This document shows, in pieces, positions 42,948 through 53,227 of a stretch of DNA of 64,000 bases (the stretch's first letter is position 1; every line of letters begins with the position of its first letter). The DNA comes from an uncultured Hellea sp. (lineage in GTDB: Bacteria > Pseudomonadota > Alphaproteobacteria > Caulobacterales > Maricaulaceae): NCBI GenBank assembly GCA_938007935.1, contig CALLMD010000003.1, positions 62,001 to 126,000 on the forward strand, in the 5' to 3' direction. The notes below the pieces were generated by a model. That model was not told the origin of the DNA and made no database searches. It saw nothing but the letters and a program-made list of their open reading frames with translations. The translations under genes and the position numbers were made by a program.

Positions 42948-45900
42948 ATGTCTAACTGGCTCAAAACATATGAAGAAAATCGCGATAAATTAATTGCGGC
43001 TAATGCCTATGACCCTACCCATGAGCACAGCTCCTGCGGCGTCGGTCTTGTCGCCTCTATTGACGGCACACCGCGCAGAGACGTTGTTGAAATGTCTATT
43101 CAGGCGCTGAAAAATGTTTGGCATCGCGGCGCTGTTGACGCCGATGGTAAGACAGGTGACGGGGCGGGTATCCGCCTTGATATTCCGCAAGAGTTTTTCA
43201 AAGCCCAAGTCGAGCGTACAGGGCATAAATCTACCACAGCTAAAATCGCTGTGGGGATGTTCTTTCTGCCACGCACTGATTTTACCTCTCAGGAAGCCGC
43301 ACGTACAATCGTCGAAACAGAACTTCTAAAAGAAGGCTTTTATATTTATGGCTGGCGTCAGGTTCCTATCGACATCAATGTGATTGGCGAAAAAGCCAAA
43401 GCCACACGCCCCGCCATTGAACAAGTCATGTTCCGCGATCCACAAGGACGTAAAGGCAACACGCTAGAGCGCGAATTATATATCGTTCGCCGCCGCATTG
43501 AAAAACGCGCGATCGAAGCCGCGATTCCAAGCTTTTATGCCTGCTCGCTATCTGTGCAGACCATCATTTATAAAGGCATGTTCCTCGCCGAAGATATTGA
43601 TAATTTTTATCCAGACCTCAAAGATGATCGTTTCATCTCTCGCGCCGCGATTTATCATCAGCGCTATTCAACAAATACATTCCCGCAATGGTGGCTGGCA
43701 CAACCTTTTCGTATGCTCGCCCATAATGGCGAAATTAATACGCTCAAAGCCAATGCTAACCACATGAAAAGCCATGAGATTAAAATGGCAAGCTCGGCCT
43801 TTGGTGAGCGCGCCGAAGACGTAAAACCCGTCATTCAAAAAGGCAGCTCTGACTCCGCGGCGCTGGATAGCGTCTTTGAACTTCTAGTCCGCGCGGGCCG
43901 CAGCGCGCCCATGGCGAAAACACTCTTAGTCCCTGAAGCCTATTCCAAGCGCGGCGATCTTATGCCCGATAGCTGGCGCGCGCTTTATGAATATTGCAAT
44001 AGCGTGATGGAGCCTTGGGATGGCCCTGCCGCTTTGGCCGCCTATGATGGCCGCTGGTGTATGGCCGGCCTTGATCGCAATGGTCTGCGGCCTCTTCGTT
44101 ACGCCATTTCTGATGACGGCGTGCTAGCCGTGGGTTCAGAAACCGGCATGTGCCCGATGGAAGAGAAAAATATCGTGCGTAAAGGCGCGCTGAAACCCGG
44201 CCGTATGATTGCCGTCGATTTAGAAGAGGGTAAGTTTTATAACTCTACCGATATTCTCAACGAAATATCGGATAAACGCCCTTACAAAAAATGGCTGAAA
44301 AAAGTCGTCAATCTGGACGAGAAATTATCAGGCCCAGAGCCCAAGCAAATGCTCTCAGGTGAAGCCCTTGCCAGACGGCAAATGTCTTGCGGTCAAACGC
44401 TTGAAGATCATGAGCTTATTCTCTCGCCTATGGCTGAACTGGGCAAAGAAACCGTCGGCTCGATGGGTGATGATACGCCGCTCGCCGTATTATCTGATAT
44501 TTATCGTCCGCTTTCGCATTTCTTTCGCCAGAATTTTAGTCAGGTCACCAACCCGCCCATTGACCCGCTGCGCGAAACTCGCGTCATGGGCCTTAAAACA
44601 AGATTTAGAAACCTGCGCAATATTTTGGCAGAGGACAGCTCTCAAACCACAGAGATGTTAGTCCTTGAAAGCCCCGTCATGACGACAGGCATGCTGACCC
44701 GTTTCATGAAATTGGTTGGGCCTACAAAAACGCGCATCATTGATTGTACATTCCCTGTGCCCGAAGCAGGCGCTGTACCGGGCCGCGCGCTAAAAGATAC
44801 GCTTATCCGTATTAAGGCGGAGGCTGAATCGGCTGTGCGCGACGGCGTAGAAAACATTGTCCTCACCGATGAATATGTCGATGAAGATAAAGCCGCCGCT
44901 CCGATTATTTTGTGTGTCGGCGCGGTGCAAACCCATCTTGTCTCCAAAGGCTTGCGCTCTTCCTGCTCTATCATTGTTCGCTCTGCGGAATGTTTAGACA
45001 CGCATTATTTTGCGGTACTTATCGGCGCAGGCGCAACAGCCGTAAACGCCTATATGGCCCAAGATAGCCTCGTTGAACGCGTGGGACGCGGCCTGCTTGA
45101 TATGAGCGGCAATGAAGCGGTCGCACAATATAAGAAAGCCATTGAAGGCGGTCTGCTTAAGATCATTTCTAAAATGGGTATCTCTGTAATTTCCTCCTAT
45201 CGCGGCGGGAATAATTTTGAGGCCATGGGACTATCGCGCGCGCTGGTCGGCGAGAACTTCCCCGGCATGACATCGCGGATTTCAGGCATCGGCCTAGCTG
45301 GTCTTGAGGGTAAAATCGTGGACGCGCATGAAGCCGCCTATGAACCGTCTATTGTACGCCTTCCTATTGGCGGGCTTTACCGAGTACGGGCCAAAGGTGA
45401 GCGTCATGCCTACCAAGCCGATATGATTCATATGCTGCAAGAGGCTGTCGGCTCCGAAGATTATGAGCTTTATAAACGCTATGCTGAAGTCGTGAATACG
45501 GCCAAGCCTATTCAGATACGTGATCTGCTTGATATAAAGCCTGCGGGTAAACCTTTGCCGCTTCGCCGCGTGCAATCCGTCAATGAAATCCGTCGGCGTT
45601 TCTGTACGCCGGGTATGTCATTAGGCGCGCTCTCCCCCGAAGCCCACGGTACGCTGAATATCGCCATGAACCGCATCGGCGCAAAATCTGTGTCAGGCGA
45701 AGGCGGCGAAGACCGCGCGCGCTATACGCCGCTACCTAATGGCGATAATCCAAACTCGGCTGTCAAACAGATTGCCTCTGGCCGATTTGGCGTCAACGCG
45801 GAATATTTAAATCAATGCCGCGAGATTGAAATCAAAGTTGCGCAAGGCGCGAAACCTGGCGAAGGAGGGCAGCTCCCCGGCTTTAAAGTTACAGAGATGA

Positions 45901-47468
45901 TTGCCAAATTCCGTAACGCCACACCTGGTGTGTCGCTTATCTCGCCTCCGCCTCATCACGATATTTATTCTATCGAAGATTTGGCGCAGCTTATTTATGA
46001 CCTTAAGCAAATTAACCCTACCGCGCGCGTCGCGGTTAAACTTGTCGCCTCATCTGGCGTAGGAACCATTGCGGCAGGTGTCGCCAAAGCCAAAGCCGAT
46101 ACAATTCTCATCGCGGGTCATAATGGCGGCACAGGGGCCTCGCCTAATACCTCGCTTAAATATGCAGGTATCCCATGGGAGCTGGGCCTGTCCGAAGCGC
46201 ATCAAGTTTTAACGCTGAATAATCTGCGCTCGCAAGTCACCCTGCGAACAGATGGCGGGCTTAAGACGGGCCGTGATATTGTTATCGCCGCCATGCTTGG
46301 CGCTGAAGAATATGGTATCGGGACCCTTAGCCTTGTGGCCATGGGCTGTATCATGGTGCGTCAGTGCCATTCAAATACCTGCCCTGTTGGCGTTTGTGTC
46401 CAAGACCCGCGCCTACGTGAAAAATTCACAGGCTCACCCGAAAAAGTTATCAATCTGATGACATTTATCGCCGAAGACGTACGCGAAATCCTCGCGGAGC
46501 TTGGCGTTGAAACGCTTGATGAAATCATCGGCCGAACAGATTTACTCGCGCAGGTGTCTCGCGGGGCAGAAAACCTTGACGATCTTGACCTTAACCCGAT
46601 CTTGGCCCGCGTCGATAACGCCCCTGTCATTGATAGCCGTAAAATACGCATAGAAGTTCCAGACACACTTGATCCGCAAATCATTGCAGATGCGAACCAG
46701 CTTTTTGAGCGCGGCGAAAAAACGAACCTAACCTATTCGATTCAAAATACCCACCGCGCTGTCGGAACGCGCACAAGCTCGCACATCTATCAAAGCTTTG
46801 GTGCAAAGGGTCTGCCAGAGGGACAGTTGACCGTGCGTCTGCGCGGGTCAGCAGGACAATCCCTTGGCGCTTTTGGCATGCACGGCCTTCGTATAATTGT
46901 GGATGGCGACGCTAATGATTATGTTGGTAAAGGCCTGTCAGGGGCAGAAATTATTGTTAACCCTCAAGGGCGAACCCCCATTGAAGGCCATGAGAGCGCC
47001 ATCATCGGCAATACATGCCTTTATGGGGCCACGCGAGGTAGCCTTATGGCCGCAGGACGCGCGGGCGAACGTTTCTGTGTGCGCAATTCAGGCGCGGTTA
47101 CAGTGGTTGAAGGTTGCGGGACAAATGGCTGTGAGTATATGACAGGCGGCATCGCTGTCATGCTGGGTTCAGTTGGCGATAATTTCGGCGCAGGTATGAC
47201 GGGCGGGATGGCTTATGTCTATGATGAAGACGGCATGTTTGAAAAAGCCGTCAATCCCGACAGTGTTGTCTGGCAACGTTTTGACGCTGATCACTATGAA
47301 GAAGAATGTAAGGACCTTATTCGCAAACATGCGGCTCAGACAGGTTCTGATTTTTCTAAAAAATTATTGGCCGAATGGGAGCTAGAACGCGGAAAGTTTT
47401 GGCAAGTCATTCCCAAAGAAATGCTAAGCCGCCTCGCGGTTCCGTTAACGCAAGCGGCTGCGGAATAA
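42948..47468 (+). CDS. gltB: Glutamate synthase large subunit
   Basis: A 1506-residue protein. The N-terminal class II glutaminase domain begins with HEHSSCGVGLVA, whose cysteine would become the N-terminal nucleophile after removal of a propeptide of about 30 residues. The central and FMN-binding synthase domains follow, with the [3Fe-4S] motif CIMVRQCHSNTCPVGV, the ammonia-tunnel region and LKTGRDIVIAAMLGAEEYGIGT. The C-terminal GXGXG-type beta-helix domain (GAFGMHGLRIIVDGDANDYVG, GATRGSLMAAGRAGERFCVRNSGA) completes the family pattern. Full length for the bacterial enzyme. Confidence 0.97.
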   Translation: MSNWLKTYEENRDKLIAANAYDPTHEHSSCGVGLVASIDGTPRRDVVEMSIQALKNVWHRGAVDADGKTGDGAGIRLDIPQEFFKAQVERTGHKSTTAKIAVGMFFLPRTDFTSQEAARTIVETELLKEGFYIYGWRQVPIDINVIGEKAKATRPAIEQVMFRDPQGRKGNTLERELYIVRRRIEKRAIEAAIPSFYACSLSVQTIIYKGMFLAEDIDNFYPDLKDDRFISRAAIYHQRYSTNTFPQWWLAQPFRMLAHNGEINTLKANANHMKSHEIKMASSAFGERAEDVKPVIQKGSSDSAALDSVFELLVRAGRSAPMAKTLLVPEAYSKRGDLMPDSWRALYEYCNSVMEPWDGPAALAAYDGRWCMAGLDRNGLRPLRYAISDDGVLAVGSETGMCPMEEKNIVRKGALKPGRMIAVDLEEGKFYNSTDILNEISDKRPYKKWLKKVVNLDEKLSGPEPKQMLSGEALARRQMSCGQTLEDHELILSPMAELGKETVGSMGDDTPLAVLSDIYRPLSHFFRQNFSQVTNPPIDPLRETRVMGLKTRFRNLRNILAEDSSQTTEMLVLESPVMTTGMLTRFMKLVGPTKTRIIDCTFPVPEAGAVPGRALKDTLIRIKAEAESAVRDGVENIVLTDEYVDEDKAAAPIILCVGAVQTHLVSKGLRSSCSIIVRSAECLDTHYFAVLIGAGATAVNAYMAQDSLVERVGRGLLDMSGNEAVAQYKKAIEGGLLKIISKMGISVISSYRGGNNFEAMGLSRALVGENFPGMTSRISGIGLAGLEGKIVDAHEAAYEPSIVRLPIGGLYRVRAKGERHAYQADMIHMLQEAVGSEDYELYKRYAEVVNTAKPIQIRDLLDIKPAGKPLPLRRVQSVNEIRRRFCTPGMSLGALSPEAHGTLNIAMNRIGAKSVSGEGGEDRARYTPLPNGDNPNSAVKQIASGRFGVNAEYLNQCREIEIKVAQGAKPGEGGQLPGFKVTEMIAKFRNATPGVSLISPPPHHDIYSIEDLAQLIYDLKQINPTARVAVKLVASSGVGTIAAGVAKAKADTILIAGHNGGTGASPNTSLKYAGIPWELGLSEAHQVLTLNNLRSQVTLRTDGGLKTGRDIVIAAMLGAEEYGIGTLSLVAMGCIMVRQCHSNTCPVGVCVQDPRLREKFTGSPEKVINLMTFIAEDVREILAELGVETLDEIIGRTDLLAQVSRGAENLDDLDLNPILARVDNAPVIDSRKIRIEVPDTLDPQIIADANQLFERGEKTNLTYSIQNTHRAVGTRTSSHIYQSFGAKGLPEGQLTVRLRGSAGQSLGAFGMHGLRIIVDGDANDYVGKGLSGAEIIVNPQGRTPIEGHESAIIGNTCLYGATRGSLMAAGRAGERFCVRNSGAVTVVEGCGTNGCEYMTGGIAVMLGSVGDNFGAGMTGGMAYVYDEDGMFEKAVNPDSVVWQRFDADHYEEECKDLIRKHAAQTGSDFSKKLLAEWELERGKFWQVIPKEMLSRLAVPLTQAAAE

Positions 47469-47481
47469 TTGAAAGCATAAA

Positions 47482-47505
47482 GCGGGCTCGAAACATAGAG
47501 CCCGC
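47482..47505. terminator. Hairpin between gltB and convergent lipoprotein gene
   Basis: Perfect 8-bp stem GCGGGCTC / GAGCCCGC with an eight-base loop. The adjacent T-run is weak on both strands (TTTAT on the minus side), so it probably serves as a shared, bidirectional terminator. Confidence 0.6.
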
Positions 47506-47512
47506 AAAAAAC

Positions 47513-48127
47513 TTATTTTATTTGTTGCTGCGGACCTGAGTTATCAGTCGAGATAACTTCTTGGGCTTCCATAACAATGATGTTCTCACCAGAAGCCGTA
47601 GTGACCATCTTACTATTTGGCTTCATCGCTTGAACAGGGCCTGACTGCACGGGAATTGAGAAAATTCGCGGCATGATTTGCCCCCCGCTTTCAGCCTCGG
47701 CGCGCACATTAATATAGTGACGCCCTAGAGATCCCACCGTAACCGAAACATCCATGACATGCTGACGCCCCGCTGACATATCAAAAGACGCGCGGCTAGA
47801 TGATGGGAAAATTTGAATATCGCCATCTGCTAACACATTCACACTCATAGTTCCGGAATCGTAAGACTCGCTAAGGGTCAATTGAAAGACAGCTGTTTGG
47901 CCAGGCGCAATATCTTTTGGTAGATTATGCTCATAATTAATCGCCGCGCCGGGTTTCATATAGTGCTGGGGAGTAATTGTCTTTAAATCCTCGGAATGAA
48001 CATGTTCCGTTGTGATTTTGGATTTAACTTGGACTTGATTACTGGATGATGGTTTAGCCGAACATCCGGCGCTTAAAGCTAAGGAGAGCGCAACTAACGG
48101 TAAAGTAGCTTTTTTTGTAAAGGTCAT
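47513..48127 (-). CDS. Lipoprotein of unknown function, coupled to HYR-repeat metalloprotease
   Basis: A 204-residue predicted lipoprotein, lipobox LSAGC with Cys22. The ATG at 48139 overlaps the upstream stop (TAATG), but a ribosome site GGAG at the right spacing serves the second ATG at 48127, which also gives the cleaner signal peptide. The mature protein has a beta-rich Ser/Gly/Asn pattern (YESYDSGTMSVNVLADGDIQIF-type and SVTVGSLGRHYINVRAEAES), suggesting an immunoglobulin-like module. Coupled translation with the metalloprotease suggests joint secretion or a partner or inhibitor role. I do not recognise a family. Confidence 0.62.
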   Translation of the reverse strand: MTFTKKATLPLVALSLALSAGCSAKPSSSNQVQVKSKITTEHVHSEDLKTITPQHYMKPGAAINYEHNLPKDIAPGQTAVFQLTLSESYDSGTMSVNVLADGDIQIFPSSSRASFDMSAGRQHVMDVSVTVGSLGRHYINVRAEAESGGQIMPRIFSIPVQSGPVQAMKPNSKMVTTASGENIIVMEAQEVISTDNSGPQQQIK

Positions 48128-48138
48128 ATTTATCTCCA

Positions 48139-50325
48139 TTATCGTGTAATTCTAAAATCGTAACAGGCATTTGCCGCTATGTTAGAGTTTCGGCCATTAT
48201 TTTGATCATAGGCATCAATAAGATATTGTCCCGTGTCGGTTAAATTTGCCGATGCAACCTCTGAATTTAGTTCATCTGAAACCGCGACACCTATAAATTC
48301 ACCTGCACGATGGAGACTAAATTCTGGGTTTCTATTTGAATCCCCTGACACTCTATTCATCCTAAAAGTGTATATAGCTGGTGCAGCGACATCAAATGCC
48401 AGATAAGATCGATTACCTAATTTATTTCCTTCACCTTGACTGACATCCAAGCAAATTTCGACTGAAGGACCATTAACAGCAATGTTTTTATGCAGAGGAA
48501 AAACGCCTGCGACTCCCCCGTTATTAGTCTCACCTGTACCTTGAGAGTCAGTTCCGATAATGGATTGCCCGCTCGCCAAAGCATTGAGAACCGTAACATC
48601 AGATGGATTATTTAAACGAAATTGTTCTAAAAATGAGAATATTGTCGTGAAAAGGATATTATTCCGGTAGCTATCGCTAGTTAACACATTGTAAATCGGA
48701 GCGAAACCAGCCGATAATGTGTCAGATCCGTCGTCTGTATTATCGTAAATGTCGTATAAAATGCTTTGAACAGAAGCTTCACTGTACCAGCCTTCATTTT
48801 CGACAGCGTTAGCCTCTAGGTCAAAACTGAACCCCTGTTCTTGCCGAGAACCAAGACTATCTTTATAGATTGGGTCGTCTGTCATTATTCCTGAGAGGGC
48901 ATTCCCGAATCCTTCTCCCATCGCAACTCTTGGGTCTAAACGATCGCCAGGGCCATGTAGCCCTCCGATTGAATCAGATCGTGACAATTGATCTTCAAAA
49001 TAGTGCCCCCATTCGTGAATAATTACGTGCTTATCATATTCATCCGTATCCGTATTATCATCCCCTAAAATCAAAAGACGGCGATCTGCATTAGAAAAGC
49101 TAACGTAAGCGGAGCCCGTACCGATTTCTCCCCTTGCAAGATCTATATTATCGGCAATTCTATTATTCACACTCCAGTTAAAGTTAATGGATGGGAAAAT
49201 AACATCTGAATCGACAGCACTTACTCTTTGCATACTCTCATAAATGGGAGCGAGTATAGCAAAAGGCGCCGCGACGCGTGTTGAAGTATAGCTACTACCA
49301 CCCCAGCCAGATGCCGCATTCAAGTTTCGTGTAGAATTAACGGACCCCGAATTCGCCAATGACCCCTGAAACGCATAGAGAGAGTCTGAACTCGTATTAT
49401 CAACGACTTTGACATCCCATTCCGGGCCGCTGGTTTGAACCATTTCGGCTTTGACCCGAATGCGAACCTCTGTATTTCCATTTACACTTAAGCTGTAATC
49501 GCCATTCCCATCAGTATGAGCCGTTTGAAGAATGGCTCCATTACTGTTTAAGGCTTCTACAGTAACTCCGGGGGCTGGCTCTTGGGAGATGGCATTGTAA
49601 TTCAAACCAATATTATTCGTGTTGAATGGGACATAATCATATGTAATTTTTCCGCTAATTGTAACTTGCGGCGGTGGCGGCGTAACTGTCACGGTTAGCT
49701 CGGCTGTTCCCGAATTTCCGGATCCATCTTCAGCTGTTGCTGTACAAACCACAGTCATATTTGCTGTGACTGTTGGGGCCGTAAATACATTCCCGGAAAA
49801 ACTCCCACCATTAGTACATGTAACTGTAGGCCCTAAAGCAATGACTGCATTATCAGTGATTGACAGAGTTGATGTTACGGGACTGCCTGACGGTACAGTT
49901 AAAGTTTCCGGACTAAACGACAGGACTGGAGCTTCAGTATCTGGGACAATCGTGACTGTGAGGGTCGCGGAAGACGAATTCCCTGCTGCATCGCTTGCAG
50001 TCGCTGTGCATTCACTTGTCGTGGATGATGCCACAATTGGCGCTCTAAACGTTCCAGCGGAAAATGTTCCTCCGTTGGTACAGCTTATCGTTGGTCCATC
50101 AGTTATCCGAACGTTATCGGTGGCAGATAAACTTGATGAAGCCGTTCCTCCGCCTAAAACAGACAAAGTTGCAGGGCTAAATGACAGCGAAGGCGATGTT
50201 GTATCTGCTACGGGCGGCGGAGGTGTTACTGACCCGCTTGACGAGGAGGAACCGCCGCCGCAGGCCACGCCGCCAAGCGCCATGAGCGCTAATGCGCTGA
50301 CCTGTACAGTTTTTTGAAGACCCAA
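48139..50325 (-). CDS. Secreted lipoprotein metalloprotease with two HYR-like repeats
   Basis: A 728-residue lipoprotein (lipobox VAC, Cys22) with a Ser-rich linker, then two tandem repeats of about 84 residues (44-127 and 132-215), each with a conserved Cys pair and resembling HYR/Ig-like adhesive modules, then a carboxypeptidase-regulatory-like beta module (about 222-292), and a protease domain. The zinc motif is His437-Glu-Trp-Gly-His441, with Glu471 in MGEGFGNA as probable third ligand (gluzincin pattern). C-terminal region looks beta-sandwich. Target proteins unknown; probably surface exposed. A conspicuous block with A/T-richer codon use. Confidence 0.7.
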   Translation of the reverse strand: MGLQKTVQVSALALMALGGVACGGGSSSSSGSVTPPPPVADTTSPSLSFSPATLSVLGGGTASSSLSATDNVRITDGPTISCTNGGTFSAGTFRAPIVASSTTSECTATASDAAGNSSSATLTVTIVPDTEAPVLSFSPETLTVPSGSPVTSTLSITDNAVIALGPTVTCTNGGSFSGNVFTAPTVTANMTVVCTATAEDGSGNSGTAELTVTVTPPPPQVTISGKITYDYVPFNTNNIGLNYNAISQEPAPGVTVEALNSNGAILQTAHTDGNGDYSLSVNGNTEVRIRVKAEMVQTSGPEWDVKVVDNTSSDSLYAFQGSLANSGSVNSTRNLNAASGWGGSSYTSTRVAAPFAILAPIYESMQRVSAVDSDVIFPSINFNWSVNNRIADNIDLARGEIGTGSAYVSFSNADRRLLILGDDNTDTDEYDKHVIIHEWGHYFEDQLSRSDSIGGLHGPGDRLDPRVAMGEGFGNALSGIMTDDPIYKDSLGSRQEQGFSFDLEANAVENEGWYSEASVQSILYDIYDNTDDGSDTLSAGFAPIYNVLTSDSYRNNILFTTIFSFLEQFRLNNPSDVTVLNALASGQSIIGTDSQGTGETNNGGVAGVFPLHKNIAVNGPSVEICLDVSQGEGNKLGNRSYLAFDVAAPAIYTFRMNRVSGDSNRNPEFSLHRAGEFIGVAVSDELNSEVASANLTDTGQYLIDAYDQNNGRNSNIAANACYDFRITR
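49681..50196 (-). repeat. Two tandem HYR-like domain repeats encoded in the metalloprotease gene
   Basis: Residues 44-127 and 132-215 align with a period of 88 residues, sharing SLSFSP-TL, TDN, CTNGG-FS, TAP and SGNS-type positions with two cysteines each. The DNA copies occupy about 49945-50196 and 49681-49932. Recombination between copies could change repeat number. Confidence 0.75.
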
Positions 50326-50412
50326 CGTTTTTCCTCCGATTTCGATAGAAGATTACGCTTTTTAGGATGAACTATCACTTAACATGGGCGTGAATTTCAT
50401 TAATTTTCCGCC

Positions 50413-50438
50413 ATAAAAAAAGCGGCCCACAGCCGCTT
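50413..50438 (-). terminator. Rho-independent terminator of metK
   Basis: On the minus strand, stem AAGCGGC / GCCGCTT with a five-base loop (TGTGG) is followed by a run of about seven T. It lies 28 bp after the metK stop and blocks read-through into the HYR-protease gene. Confidence 0.92.
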
Positions 50439-50465
50439 AATCAGTAAATTATTACCTATTTGGTA

Positions 50466-51659
50466 CTAAATAGCGGCTTTAATCGCTTCAACCAAATCAG
50501 TCTTTTCCCAGCTAAATCCTCCGTCACCATCTGGCGTGCGGCCAAAGTGACCATAGGCAGCGGTGCGCGCATAAATCGCTTGGTTGAGGTTCAGATGTGA
50601 GCGAATGCCGTGCGGCGTTAGGCTCATCACGCTTGGCAGCACCTCTTCTAGGCGCTGGGCAAGCGCGGCATGTTTGCCATCAAGCTCGACATAAATCGAT
50701 GTCGGTTCAGCCACACCAATTGCGTAAGACAGCTGAATATTGGCCCAATCGACAAGTCCAGAAGCGACAATGTTTTTGGCCAAATAACGAGACGCATAAG
50801 CGGCTGAGCGGTCAACCTTTGTTGGATCTTTCCCCGAAAATGCGCCGCCGCCATGAGGCGCCATACCGCCATATGTATCAACGATGATTTTACGTCCCGT
50901 AAGGCCCGCATCTCCGTCGGGGCCGCCAATAACGAACTTACCCGTCGGGTTGATGTGGAAGACTGTGTCTTTGCTAATCCAGCCCTCTGGCATGACTTCG
51001 GTGATGTAAGGCATTACGATGTCGGAAATATCAGATGAGCTGAGACCATCTGCATGCTGGGTCGAGACAACAATCGCAGAAGCGCCAACAGGCTTACCAT
51101 CTTCATAGCGCACAGAGACCTGAGACTTTGCATCTGGCTCTAGGCCTTTTTCCTTGCCTGAATGACGCACCTCGGCGAGGCGCTCCAGAATTTTGTGCGA
51201 GTAATAAATCGGAGCGGGCATAAGCGCGCCTTCAACTTCGTTACTGGCATAACCAAACATGATGCCTTGATCGCCTGCGCCCTGCTCTGTGTGAAGACCT
51301 GTGCCCTCATCCACGCCCGCCGCAATGTCAACAGATTGCGCGTGAAGGTGAACATCAACCTCGGCATGGGCGTGATGAAAGCCTGACTGCTCATAACCGA
51401 TATCCTTAATGGCCGCGCGGGCCACGGCTTCGATCTCGTCTTTGGAAACATCCTTACCGCGGGTCTCGCCGGCGATGACAACTCTGTTTGTTGTGGTTAG
51501 CGTCTCAGCCGCAACACGGACATCCCAAGGGGACATGCCAGCGGCCACAGATTTGCGGAAATAAAGATCAACGATTTCATCCGAGATACGGTCAGAGACT
51601 TTATCCGGATGGCCCTCGGAAACAGATTCAGAGGTAAAGAAGTAAGATTGACGTGCCAT
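50466..51659 (-). CDS. metK: S-adenosylmethionine synthetase
   Basis: A 397-residue enzyme making SAM from methionine and ATP. It shows the signature [22 protein letters not shown] at the start, [43 protein letters not shown] and the final [11 protein letters not shown]. The last two form the P-loop and substrate region. Length is standard. The ATG has a good ribosome site (AGGAG). It lies 93 bp downstream of ahcY on the same strand, so SAM production and SAH removal are co-located, and its own hairpin terminator ends the unit. Confidence 0.98.
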   Translation of the reverse strand: MARQSYFFTSESVSEGHPDKVSDRISDEIVDLYFRKSVAAGMSPWDVRVAAETLTTTNRVVIAGETRGKDVSKDEIEAVARAAIKDIGYEQSGFHHAHAEVDVHLHAQSVDIAAGVDEGTGLHTEQGAGDQGIMFGYASNEVEGALMPAPIYYSHKILERLAEVRHSGKEKGLEPDAKSQVSVRYEDGKPVGASAIVVSTQHADGLSSSDISDIVMPYITEVMPEGWISKDTVFHINPTGKFVIGGPDGDAGLTGRKIIVDTYGGMAPHGGGAFSGKDPTKVDRSAAYASRYLAKNIVASGLVDWANIQLSYAIGVAEPTSIYVELDGKHAALAQRLEEVLPSVMSLTPHGIRSHLNLNQAIYARTAAYGHFGRTPDGDGGFSWEKTDLVEAIKAAI

Positions 51660-51717
51660 ATTGGCGCTCCTGAGTTTAAGGCTCTTCGCTTTTTGTATTT
51701 TTATAAAGAGGAGTGAT

Positions 51718-51736
51718 GACGCGCCAAAGACGCGCC
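51718..51736. repeat. Direct repeat in the ahcY-metK intergenic region
   Basis: GACGCGCC occurs at 51718-51725 and again at 51729-51736 with AAA between (period 11, about one helical turn). It lies in the 93-bp gap between ahcY stop and metK start and might be part of a leader structure or a protein-binding site. No known SAM riboswitch pattern is recognisable around it. Confidence 0.3.
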
Positions 51737-51752
51737 GAATTAATTAATGTGT

Positions 51753-53162
51753 CTAGTAGCGGTAATGCTCGGGCTTATATGGCCCTTCCTTTGGCACGCC
51801 GATATAATCCGCTTGCTCTTTGGACATCTCGGTCAGCTTGACGCCGATTTTTTCCAGATGCAAACGCGCAACTTTCTCGTCCAAATGCTTGGGCAGCATA
51901 TAGACTTTGTTTTCGTATTTACGGCTCGATGCTTTTGAATCTTCCCAAAGCTCGATTTGCGCAAGCACTTGGTTCGTAAATGACGCTGACATCACGAAGG
52001 ATGGATGCCCTGTCGCGTTACCCAAATTCAGCAAACGACCCTGAGAAAGAAGGATCATACGGTTACCCTTGGGGAAGGTAATCATATCCACTTGATCTTT
52101 AATATTTGTCCACTGCAAATTCTGCAAGGCCGCCACTTGGATTTCATTATCGAAGTGACCAATATTGCCGACAATCGCCATGTCTTTCATCTCGCGCATA
52201 TGCTCGAGACGGATAACGTCCTTATTACCTGTTGTGGTGACGAAAATATCCGCATCGGCAACCGTGTCTTCGAGTGTGGTCACTTCGAAGCCGTCCATTG
52301 CCGCTTGTAGCGCGCAAATAGGGTCAACTTCGGTCACCTTCACGCGCGCGCCCGCGCCGCGAAGAGAGGCCGCAGAGCCTTTACCGACATCGCCATAACC
52401 AAGGACAACGGCGGTTTTACCGGCCATCATTGTATCTGTCGCGCGGCGAATACCGTCCACGAGGGATTCTTTACAGCCATATTTATTATCAAATTTAGAT
52501 TTCGTGACCGAGTCGTTGACGTTAATCGCAGGGAAAGGCAGCTGGCCTTTTTCAACCAGTTCATAAAGACGGTGAACACCTGTTGTTGTTTCTTCGGACA
52601 CGCCAACGATTTGGTCCCGCATTTTTGTGAACCAACCCGGGCTCTCTGCCATGCGCGCTTTGATCTGCGCGAAAATTGCCGCTTCTTCTTCACTGCCCGG
52701 CTCGCCTTCGATAAGCTCTGGCTCGCCGTTCTCAACACGCGCGCCCAAAAGAATATAAAGCGTTGCGTCGCCGCCATCATCCAAAATGATATTTGGCCCT
52801 TCAGGGAAGAGGAAAGATTTATCAAGATAATCCCAATGCTCTTCAAGCGTCTGGCCTTTCACCGCAAAGACAGGCACGCCCGCCGCTGCGATCGCCGCCG
52901 CAGCATGATCTTGCGTTGAATAAATATTACAAGAGGCCCAGCGCACATCCGCGCCAAGCGCCGTCAGCGTCTCAATCAAAACCGCCGTTTGAATAGTCAT
53001 ATGGAGCGAGCCAACAACCCGCGCCCCCGTCAGGGGTTTCGTCTCGCCAAATTCCTCACGCAGAGACATAAGCCCCGGCATTTCAGTTTCAGCAATATCA
53101 AGTTCCTTGCGGCCAAATTCGGCCAAGGCAATGTCTTTTACAACGTAATCATTCGCGCTCAT
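51753..53162 (-). CDS. ahcY: S-adenosylhomocysteine hydrolase
   Basis: A 469-residue NAD-dependent enzyme that splits SAH into adenosine and homocysteine. The NAD-binding loop [15 protein letters not shown], the [15 protein letters not shown] and [12 protein letters not shown] substrate blocks, the [22 protein letters not shown] region and the C-terminal [13 protein letters not shown] match AdoHcyase closely. Length with the extra N-terminal insertion of bacterial members is normal. Upstream lies a perfect 9+6+9 dyad in the promoter (53228-53251). Confidence 0.98.
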   Translation of the reverse strand: MSANDYVVKDIALAEFGRKELDIAETEMPGLMSLREEFGETKPLTGARVVGSLHMTIQTAVLIETLTALGADVRWASCNIYSTQDHAAAAIAAAGVPVFAVKGQTLEEHWDYLDKSFLFPEGPNIILDDGGDATLYILLGARVENGEPELIEGEPGSEEEAAIFAQIKARMAESPGWFTKMRDQIVGVSEETTTGVHRLYELVEKGQLPFPAINVNDSVTKSKFDNKYGCKESLVDGIRRATDTMMAGKTAVVLGYGDVGKGSAASLRGAGARVKVTEVDPICALQAAMDGFEVTTLEDTVADADIFVTTTGNKDVIRLEHMREMKDMAIVGNIGHFDNEIQVAALQNLQWTNIKDQVDMITFPKGNRMILLSQGRLLNLGNATGHPSFVMSASFTNQVLAQIELWEDSKASSRKYENKVYMLPKHLDEKVARLHLEKIGVKLTEMSKEQADYIGVPKEGPYKPEHYRY

Positions 53163-53227
53163 GTCTCTAATCCTTAAGGGAGTACTAATTTGAGGCTCCT
53201 TTAGGCCCAGAGCGGGATGGCGTCAAT

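Noticed and set aside
49766-50317. 183-residue open frame opposite the HYR repeats
   Set aside because: Its repetitive translation simply mirrors the two HYR repeats of the protease gene; no independent start signal.
53163-53227. SAH or SAM riboswitch in the ahcY leader
   Set aside because: The sequence between the dyad and the ahcY ATG has only a short GC hairpin and does not show the core elements of known SAH or SAM riboswitches that I can recall; a covariance search would be decisive.
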